From assembly GCA_029239235.1 (NCBI GenBank), contig JAQZBD010000006.1, positions 1 to 38,271 of the forward strand: a DNA stretch of 38,271 nucleotides. Direction: 5' to 3'. The translations under genes were made by a program, and so were the position numbers. Below, in pieces: positions 33,147 to 38,271 of the stretch; positions within the stretch are counted from its first letter, which is position 1; every line of letters begins with the position of its first letter. Under the pieces are notes generated by a model. That model made no database searches. It was given only the letters and a program-made list of their open reading frames with translations, and was not told the DNA's origin. The stretch comes from Herbinix sp. GTDB taxonomy: Bacteria > Bacillota > Clostridia > Lachnospirales > Lachnospiraceae.

Positions 33147-35054
33147 ATGGGATTAAAAAAAATATTAATAAAGAAATCCGCTGGAAAATCAAGTATGAAA
33201 TCAAATACGATATCAGATACGATAGATACGTTAGATACGATTTCAGATACAATATCAGCTACGAAATCAAGTAAGAAATCACATAAGAAAGCAATTAAGA
33301 AAGCAAATAAGAAATTAAATAAGGAACCAAATACCAGAGCAACAAAGAGATCGGTTCATTTATCGGTTAGAGTAAAATTAATTATTAGCTTTCTAATAAC
33401 AAGCATTATAATGAGTTTGGTGTGCATGATAGGAATATCCTATATAAAAGACATGGGACACAATACTTCCACTATGTATGATGTTCACCTTCAGAACATT
33501 AATGATTTTCATTTAATTAAAGAAGATCTGCTGGTAGTTAGGGAGTATCTTATTGAGCTTCTCAATACCGATAATACTCATACTGTTCAAGCTAATGCAC
33601 AAAAAATTACTATTGTTATGGAGGATATCTCAGGCATTATTAACGACTTAAACGGTCGGATTGTTGATGAGGAAGATATCGCTACCTGGAATCTCTTTCA
33701 AAATAGCCTGCAACGTTATAAGGAAGAAACTCAAAAGTTAATCGCTTTTGCAGTCGACGGCGACTTTGCAAGCGCAAATCACATCTTACCAAATGTAACC
33801 TATTCTCGTTTTGATATGGAAAAATCCTTGGATTCCTTGATTAGCGATAACATCCAAAGAGCTGATGTTTCCCATGACCAGAACGAGTCCTATTCCTACA
33901 CTTCTGTTCGTTTCATGTATTCCGCACTTGCAATCAGCTTTTTGTTATCAATTATCTTGGCAGTTTTAATGTCTAGATATATTAAGAAATCACTGAATAA
34001 AGGCATCCTGTTAGCAGAATCCATCGGAAATGGTGATTTAACCCTTCAGATTAAGCATAAGAACAAGGATGAGTTTGGCACTTTACTTCATGCGCTGGAT
34101 AAATCCCAAGATAATCTTAAGCAGATTGTAAATCAAATTATGATGCAATCTCAGGAGGTCTCTGCTTCCAGCGAGGAGCTATCTGCCACCATCGAAGAAT
34201 TATCCAGTGATTTTGAAAGCATCAATAGTAATACCGAAAGCATTGTAAGAGATGTTATGGATATTAACGCTGTTACAGAAGAATTATCAGCGACTATTGA
34301 ACAAGTAGATTCCGGCATTACACAATTATCCTCCATTGCAGATAACGGCCATGAACAGTCCAGCGAAATCAGAAAGAGAGCCGACAGTATTAAGTCTCAA
34401 GGTATTAAATCCAAGGTACTGGCGGATCAAATCTATGCTGAGAAGCAGGAAAGCATGATGAAGGCTATTAATAAAGGTAAAGTAGTAGAAGAAATCCTAA
34501 TGATACTGAATGCCATCTCTAATATTGCAGAGCAGACTAATCTTCTTTCTCTGAATGCTTCGATCGAATCCGCAAGAGCTGGCGAGGCAGGAAGAGGCTT
34601 TGCTGTTGTGGCTAATGAAATTCGCAAGCTAGCTGAAAAATCAACAGAATACGCAAATGAAATCAACCATGTCATTTCTGATGTACAAGGAGCCTTTAAT
34701 GATTTAGAAGAAAGCTCTATGGATCTATTGAACTTTATTGACCAACAGGTTCGATCTGATTATGATCTCTTAGTAAGTACTGGAGAAAGCTATGATCATG
34801 ATGCTATCTTTGTAAATGAGTTTTCACAGGATACTGCCTCCATGTCGCAGGAGATGAATGCCTCCACAGAAGAAATCAGCAGCGTAATTCAAAGCATCGC
34901 TAATAATATGTCAAGTACCACCGACAGTTCAGAGGTAATATTAAGCAGTATGAGCAAAACCTCACAGGCTGTAGAACAAATTTCAACAATGGCTACGCGA
35001 CAATCTGAGATTGCAGAAAGCTTAAATGCTTTAATACAGAAATTCAAGATTTAG
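33147..35054 (+). CDS. Methyl-accepting chemotaxis protein
   Basis: This is a chemoreceptor of about 635 residues. An unusual low-complexity N-terminal extension (about 19-60), first rich in repeated Asp-Thr-Ile, then strongly basic ([11 protein letters not shown]), precedes TM1 (about 77-98). A helical ligand-binding domain (about 99-253) is followed by TM2 (254-275), HAMP and the signalling hairpin with the conserved tip [29 protein letters not shown] (here shown in parts: [20 protein letters not shown]). I start at ATG 33147 after GGGAGAAG; an in-frame start at 33060 is open but poorly supported. The gene is inserted between spoIIE and the tRNA in a region otherwise conserved in order. Confidence 0.92.
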   Translation: MGLKKILIKKSAGKSSMKSNTISDTIDTLDTISDTISATKSSKKSHKKAIKKANKKLNKEPNTRATKRSVHLSVRVKLIISFLITSIIMSLVCMIGISYIKDMGHNTSTMYDVHLQNINDFHLIKEDLLVVREYLIELLNTDNTHTVQANAQKITIVMEDISGIINDLNGRIVDEEDIATWNLFQNSLQRYKEETQKLIAFAVDGDFASANHILPNVTYSRFDMEKSLDSLISDNIQRADVSHDQNESYSYTSVRFMYSALAISFLLSIILAVLMSRYIKKSLNKGILLAESIGNGDLTLQIKHKNKDEFGTLLHALDKSQDNLKQIVNQIMMQSQEVSASSEELSATIEELSSDFESINSNTESIVRDVMDINAVTEELSATIEQVDSGITQLSSIADNGHEQSSEIRKRADSIKSQGIKSKVLADQIYAEKQESMMKAINKGKVVEEILMILNAISNIAEQTNLLSLNASIESARAGEAGRGFAVVANEIRKLAEKSTEYANEINHVISDVQGAFNDLEESSMDLLNFIDQQVRSDYDLLVSTGESYDHDAIFVNEFSQDTASMSQEMNASTEEISSVIQSIANNMSSTTDSSEVILSSMSKTSQAVEQISTMATRQSEIAESLNALIQKFKI

Positions 35055-35071
35055 CTATGATACATAACCGG

Positions 35072-35108
35072 AACAAGGGAATCGATAAAACTGATTCCCT
35101 TGTTTTTT
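35072..35108 (+). terminator. Terminator of the MCP gene
   Basis: AACAAGGGAATC (35072-35083) and GATTCCCTTGTT (35093-35104) give a 12-bp stem followed by T-rich sequence. Confidence 0.9.
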
Positions 35109-35115
35109 ATTACAG

Positions 35116-35164
35116 AAAAGGGCAGTAACCACTAACCTATTGTTAGTAAGATTACTACCCTTTT
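35116..35164. terminator. Bidirectional terminator between MCP and tRNA
   Basis: Outer arms AAAAGGG-c-AGTAA and TTACT-a-CCCTTTT pair with one mismatch, and inner ACTAAC/GTTAGT extends the stem. T-runs are present on both sides. On the minus strand it ends the tRNA transcript. Confidence 0.75.
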
Positions 35165-35183
35165 CATACTGTATCTGTGATAA

Positions 35184-35257
35184 TAGCGAAGGACGGATTT
35201 GAACCGCCGACACCGCGGGTATGAACCGCGTGCTCTCGCCAACTGAGCTACTTCGCC
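35184..35257 (-). tRNA. tRNA-Met (anticodon CAT), elongator type
   Basis: 74 bases fold as a cloverleaf: acceptor GGCGAAG/CTTCGCT with a G-U at position 1-72, D arm GCTC/GAGC, anticodon arm CGCGG/CCGCG with loop TTCATAC (anticodon CAT), and T arm GGCGG/CCGTC with loop TTCAAAT. The discriminator is A and no CCA is encoded. The first pair G-U and the anticodon stem without three G-C pairs at the loop argue for an elongator rather than initiator tRNA; a tRNA-Ile2 is less likely. Confidence 0.92.
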
Positions 35258-35272
35258 GAAGTGACGAACTTT

Positions 35273-35301
35273 ATTATATCTGCTTTCTGATAGATTGTCA
35301 A
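35273..35301 (-). promoter_or_regulatory. Perfect consensus promoter of the tRNA gene
   Basis: On the minus strand TTGACA (35296-35301), 17 bases, then TATAAT (35273-35278), 15 bases before the mature tRNA 5' end. This is a textbook strong sigma-A promoter. Confidence 0.92.
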
Positions 35302-35453
35302 TCACTTTATTATAAAAAAATCACAAGAGAATTAACCCCTCCTGTAAAATTAATCTTTTTACCGGTGAGCAAATAATTCAAGTGAAATTCATATCCTTTG
35401 TAAAGCCACAGAATTCAGAATCCATCTATTTGAGTGATAGACATACTTCTAAA

Positions 35454-35750
35454 TTAATTGTCGTCCTCTGGAGTGAAGATAATCTCATCGGGATAAACTA
35501 ATCCCAGCTTTTCTCTGGCCATCTCTTCAATATACGCTTTGGTTTGTACATATGCTTTTAGATTACTGATATCAAGAGCACGCTCCTTTTGCTCATTAAT
35601 CTTACCCTGCAGTCGTTCAATTTTGACTTCAGCCTCGTCATATCTCTCCTGAAGGCCGACCCTGCTATATGACACAATAGCAGCAAAAATGAACACTACA
35701 ATAGCTATGATTCCAAAGCCTGTACTATTTTTACGTCTTTTTCTCATCAT
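35454..35750 (-). CDS. divIC: Septum formation protein DivIC/FtsB-like
   Basis: This is a 98-residue bitopic division protein: a basic N-terminus (MMRKRRKN), one membrane helix (about 12-30), an extracytoplasmic coiled coil (about 34-65) and the YIEEMAREKLGLVYPDEIIF motif of the DivIC/FtsB family. It works with FtsL and DivIB in the divisome. The two adjacent ATG codons are both possible starts after GAGGAT. It follows yabQ in the conserved yabP-yabQ-divIC order and is probably co-transcribed. No clear terminator follows in the 270 bases before the tRNA. Confidence 0.92.
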   Translation of the reverse strand: MMRKRRKNSTGFGIIAIVVFIFAAIVSYSRVGLQERYDEAEVKIERLQGKINEQKERALDISNLKAYVQTKAYIEEMAREKLGLVYPDEIIFTPEDDN

Positions 35751-35776
35751 TAAATATCCTCTAAATAGAAAAACGC

Positions 35777-36241
35777 CTATTCCTTTTTTCTTTTTTCATC
35801 TGATAGTTTAACTGATTTCTTCCATTTTTTCAATTGGGTTTTTGTGAACTTTATAACTTTATTACATCTGGCTCCTATTAATTTTCCAACTTTCCTTACG
35901 GCGCCAAATATTATCTCAAATGGCTTCAGCAACAGTCGAAAAAGCCTAGTGATCATTTTTACCAGGAACTCACTGAGCATAAAGTGGTATATTACCATCC
36001 CAATAGCCATCCCCATCACGCAAAAACCACGAATAATTCCATCATTTTCTTGATAAATCATGACAAAAATAAATAGACTGGCTGCAATCCAGAATAAGAT
36101 ATCCTGGGTTGCGATCATTATATTTCCGTGTTTTTTTAATCTTCGAAAAATACGAAGAAAATCGTAGGTAAGTATTACAATCGCGCCCCACAAAATAGAT
36201 ATTGCAAAAAACTGTAATTGCATTATAATTTCTTCATTCAT
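35777..36241 (-). CDS. yabQ: Spore cortex biosynthesis protein YabQ
   Basis: This is a 154-residue membrane protein of the YabQ family, needed for cortex formation on the outer forespore membrane in Bacillus. Helices are at about 5-28, 43-60 and 68-88, then a basic amphipathic C-terminal tail (KFTKTQLKKWKKSVK). AGGAGG lies five bases before the ATG. It starts ten bases after yabP, so the two form one transcript. The family match rests on the helix pattern, the QLQFFAISILWG start and the gene order. Confidence 0.9.
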   Translation of the reverse strand: MNEEIIMQLQFFAISILWGAIVILTYDFLRIFRRLKKHGNIMIATQDILFWIAASLFIFVMIYQENDGIIRGFCVMGMAIGMVIYHFMLSEFLVKMITRLFRLLLKPFEIIFGAVRKVGKLIGARCNKVIKFTKTQLKKWKKSVKLSDEKRKKE

Positions 36242-36250
36242 ACAGGCCTC

Positions 36251-36538
36251 CTATTTGAAAAGCCTGCCAAATATATTCTCAGAGGATTTACCCATATTGG
36301 AGGTATCGGAATAGGTCAAGCTGTCAATCCTTCCATCAATATCCACTTCACCTTTTTCCAGGGTTAGTCGGTTCACATGAAGCTCTGTTCCACGAATCAT
36401 AAGAACCCCCTGCTCCGTCTGCAATAATACTTCACCTGCATCAAAGGATAATACATCATTTACACCTGTGATAGCTGCTGTTTTTCTCCCGTTAATATTG
36501 AGTTTATGTCCTTTTAAAATCTGTTGCTTCTCTTCCAT
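36251..36538 (-). CDS. yabP: Sporulation protein YabP
   Basis: This is a 95-residue YabP-family protein (related to YqfC) with the beta-rich pattern GRKTAAITGVNDVLSFDAGEVLLQT and LHVNRLTLEKGEVDIDGRI. YabP is made under sigma-E in the mother cell and helps cortex formation with YabQ. The ribosome binding site AGGAGG lies seven T before the ATG, inside the 3' arm of a long hairpin. This means translation and read-through may be linked. It is followed by yabQ and divIC. Confidence 0.92.
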   Translation of the reverse strand: MEEKQQILKGHKLNINGRKTAAITGVNDVLSFDAGEVLLQTEQGVLMIRGTELHVNRLTLEKGEVDIDGRIDSLTYSDTSNMGKSSENIFGRLFK

Positions 36539-36616
36539 AAAAAAACCTCCTCATATCCTTACGAAGATGATCCCGCTGTGAACGGTAATCCTTTATCTTC
36601 TTAAGTATATGAGGAG
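36539..36616 (-). promoter_or_regulatory. Hairpin plus T7 directly before yabP, SD in the stem
   Basis: On the minus strand the arms at 36616-36595 and 36568-36547 pair at 20 of 22 positions with a 26-base loop. The 3' arm ends in GAGGAG, the yabP ribosome binding site, and is followed by TTTTTTT and the ATG. It has the shape of an intrinsic terminator for the upstream rqcP transcript that also hides the ribosome binding site. Confidence 0.7.
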
Positions 36617-36714
36617 ACTTGCTACTTAATGACGGTACATTTATTACAAGCTATATATTATCAAAACCAGCTTCCTGTTCAGATAATCCTGTTATTATTA
36701 CTGCAAAGCCTATG

Positions 36715-36954
36715 TTATAAATATTTATAGAGCTCTTTTGCATCATCTTTTTTCGTAGTTTCCTGCACGTCCAAAACTTCAACCTTAACCGCTTTTGCAC
36801 CAAAACCGATCTCAATTACATCTCCAACCTTGACCGTTGCTGAAGCCTTCGCAGGCTTTCCATTTATAGTCACTCTACCTGCATCACAAGCATCATTAGC
36901 CACAGTACGGCGTTTGATAATTCGTGATACCTTTAAAAATTTGTCTAGTCTCAT
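36715..36954 (-). CDS. rqcP: RqcP (YabO), S4-domain ribosome quality-control factor
   Basis: This is a 79-residue protein consisting almost only of an S4 RNA-binding domain (MRLDKFLKVSRIIKRRTVANDACDAG). In Bacillus RqcP (YabO) works with RqcH to add alanine tails to peptides stuck on 50S subunits. ATG 36954 has GGAGG five bases upstream; the longer open frame to 37026 is not needed. It sits between hup and yabP as in Bacillus. A strong hairpin with a T-run separates it from yabP. Confidence 0.93.
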   Translation of the reverse strand: MRLDKFLKVSRIIKRRTVANDACDAGRVTINGKPAKASATVKVGDVIEIGFGAKAVKVEVLDVQETTKKDDAKELYKYL

Positions 36955-37103
36955 TATTACCTCCACACACTTGTCGGAAGTTCTACAATCCATGAACATA
37001 ACACCTGTGACACAGGCGTCTCGCATTATTTAGAATAAAAGTACTTCAGAAATAAGAGGATTCAATGTAAGATAAAGCCTTAAAGATTTCCCTGACCTAC
37101 TAT

Positions 37104-37159
37104 AAAAAAGGCTGTATTTAATTCCATCACCTAAATAGTCACAGAATTAAAACAGCCTT
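37104..37159 (-). terminator. Terminator of hup
   Basis: AAGGCTGTATTTAATTC (37108-37124) and GAATTAAAACAGCCTT (37144-37159) pair over most of their length, followed on the minus strand by a T-run (37104-37109). Confidence 0.85.
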
Positions 37160-37172
37160 CGTTCTCAATTAA

Positions 37173-37448
37173 CTATGCGTTGATAACGTCCTTTAAAGCC
37201 TTACCAGCCTTAAACTTAGGTGCCTTTGAAGCAGCGATTGTGATAGTTTCCTTTGTTAAAGGATTTCTACCGGTTCTAGCAGGTCTTTCAGATACTTCGA
37301 AAGTACCGAAACCAACTAACTGAACCTTCTCACCTTTTGTTAATTCCTCTGTAACTACATCAATAAAAGCCTTTAACGCTTTCTCTGAATCCTTCTTTGA
37401 AAATTCTGTCTTCTCAGCAATTGCTGCTACTAATTCTGCTTTGTTCAT
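37173..37448 (-). CDS. hup: HU-family DNA-binding protein
   Basis: This is a 91-residue HU histone-like nucleoid protein. The family start MNKAELVAAIAEKT is followed by VQLVGFGTFEVSERPARTGRNP and the C-terminal APKFKAGKALKDVIN, which include the DNA-intercalating beta-arm region. ATG 37448 has GGAGGAG ten bases upstream. It follows mazG by 38 bases and ends at its own terminator, so it may be part of the mazG transcript or have a promoter inside mazG. Confidence 0.97.
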   Translation of the reverse strand: MNKAELVAAIAEKTEFSKKDSEKALKAFIDVVTEELTKGEKVQLVGFGTFEVSERPARTGRNPLTKETITIAASKAPKFKAGKALKDVINA

Positions 37449-37486
37449 GGATTGCTCCTCCTCTAAAGTATTAAAAATTTTTCGTC

Positions 37487-38263
37487 TTATAATAATTTTA
37501 CTTCCCGCCACAATTCATCCAGTGCTGTAGGGGTGAGTTCACATAGATTCTGGCCCCTGCTCTCCGCTAGAGCAAAGACATCTACAAATCTATTTATAAA
37601 CTTATTAGTGGCATTTGTCAAGGAATTTTCTGCATTTAATTGTAAAAAACGAGACAAATTAACTATTGAGAACATAAGGTCACCAAATTCTTCGTCAATC
37701 TTGCTTTTATCCCCAATTTCTATAGCTTCCGAGAGTTCTTTCAGCTCTTCCTCGACCTTGTTTAACACCTGTGGAACCCCTTCAAAATCCATACCTGCTT
37801 TGGCAGCTTTTCGCTGAATTTTTTCAGCTCTGATATTAGCCGGAAGAGCCTTTGGAACGCGAAGCAACTCTTGTGCTGCATTCCCTTTATTCTTCTCTGT
37901 CTTCTTAATTTCTTCCCAGTTATGAATAACACCTTCCGAATTTTCCACCACTACATCACCAAAGACATGGGGATGTCTGCGAATCATTTTCTCAGCCACT
38001 TCAGAAACAACTTCGTCTATGGTAAATTCGTTCATTTCTTCGGCTATCACACTATGAAGTGCTACCTGCAAAAGAACATCACCCAATTCTTCACGCAGAT
38101 TTTCATTATCCTGATTATTAATTGCCTCAATGGTCTCATAGCATTCTTCAATTAAGCAATTCTTCAAACTCTCATGGGTCTGCTCCCGATCCCAAGGACA
38201 GCCTTCTTCACTGCGAAGCTTTCGTATAATGTCCATAAATTCCTCAAACGTATTATCAACCAA
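37487..38263 (-). CDS. mazG: Nucleoside triphosphate pyrophosphohydrolase MazG
   Basis: This is a protein of at least 258 residues with two MazG domains. The first shows EEGCPWDREQTHESL, EECYETIEAI and EELGDVLLQVALH with the EExxD metal motif. The second (about 160-240) has EELKELSEAI and EEFGDLMFSIVNLSRFL. MazG hydrolyses NTPs to NMP and PPi, a house-cleaning or ppGpp-lowering role. The first usable codon here is TTG at 38261-38263, but the frame is open to the window edge (38271), so the true start may be outside. Order with hup and rqcP is the conserved Firmicutes one. Confidence 0.93.
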   Translation of the reverse strand: MVDNTFEEFMDIIRKLRSEEGCPWDREQTHESLKNCLIEECYETIEAINNQDNENLREELGDVLLQVALHSVIAEEMNEFTIDEVVSEVAEKMIRRHPHVFGDVVVENSEGVIHNWEEIKKTEKNKGNAAQELLRVPKALPANIRAEKIQRKAAKAGMDFEGVPQVLNKVEEELKELSEAIEIGDKSKIDEEFGDLMFSIVNLSRFLQLNAENSLTNATNKFINRFVDVFALAESRGQNLCELTPTALDELWREVKLL

Positions 38264-38271
38264 CCTAATCC

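Noticed and set aside
35184-35257. Initiator tRNA-fMet
   Set aside because: The first acceptor pair is G-U rather than C-A, and the three consecutive G-C pairs next to the anticodon loop typical of initiators are not present.

Overview
The window looks like chromosome from a low-GC, spore-forming, probably motile Clostridia member of the Lachnospiraceae / Lachnoclostridium type. The evidence is the AT-rich sequence, strong AGGAGG ribosome binding sites, sporulation genes (spoIIE, yabP, yabQ), chemotaxis proteins (CheX, an MCP), frequent TTG/GTG starts and a Firmicutes gene order at the right end. The species cannot be named from the sequence alone.

Left edge to 5.2 kb: a plus-strand module of response regulator, small intramembrane-type histidine kinase, ABC ATPase and 8-TM FtsX-type permease. 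A near-perfect BceR-type operator lies before the ATPase gene. By eye this module is more GC-rich than the rest, and the 170 bases before it hold an unrecognised coding-like fragment, so it may be acquired DNA. 5.2-9.3 kb (minus): an RlmCD-type 23S rRNA methyltransferase, a YhaM-type exoribonuclease and a membrane-anchored HtrA-like protein that has lost two of its three catalytic residues. 9.7-14.3 kb (plus): mutS2, then an OmpR-type regulator and a HAMP kinase, ending in a clear terminator.

14.4-14.8 kb: a compact locus that reads as a type I toxin-antitoxin system. It has a 26-residue hydrophobic peptide with a sequestered Shine-Dalgarno, and a convergent antisense RNA whose consensus promoter is embedded in the toxin terminator. 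14.8-24 kb: trmL, cheX, a group vanW-like / AIR-synthase-like / lrp-like / aminotransferase, an unnoticed 34-residue membrane peptide, a TPR-like membrane protein, nth, and a B12-binding radical SAM protein (DUF4080 type). 24-25.8 kb: a 730-base intergenic region with direct repeats and a structured leader, then a DUF2156 protein.

26-38.3 kb (mostly minus) keeps the order also found in Bacillus: mazG, hup, rqcP (yabO), yabP, yabQ, divIC, tRNA-Met, spoIIE, tilS, hpt, ftsH, with an MCP gene inserted on the plus strand. Several control elements here are legible: a spoIIE promoter with the unusual 21-bp spacer and Spo0A-like boxes, a start-stop AUGUAA just before spoIIE, a perfect tRNA promoter, good tilS and ftsH promoters, and a 22-bp-arm hairpin plus T7 immediately before yabP whose 3' arm contains the yabP ribosome binding site.

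The items most worth a second look are the type I toxin-antitoxin locus, the yabP hairpin, the DUF2156 leader with mutually exclusive helices, the degenerate HtrA and the BceR-type operator in front of a non-Bce permease. All family names rest on motif recognition by eye; no database search was run.
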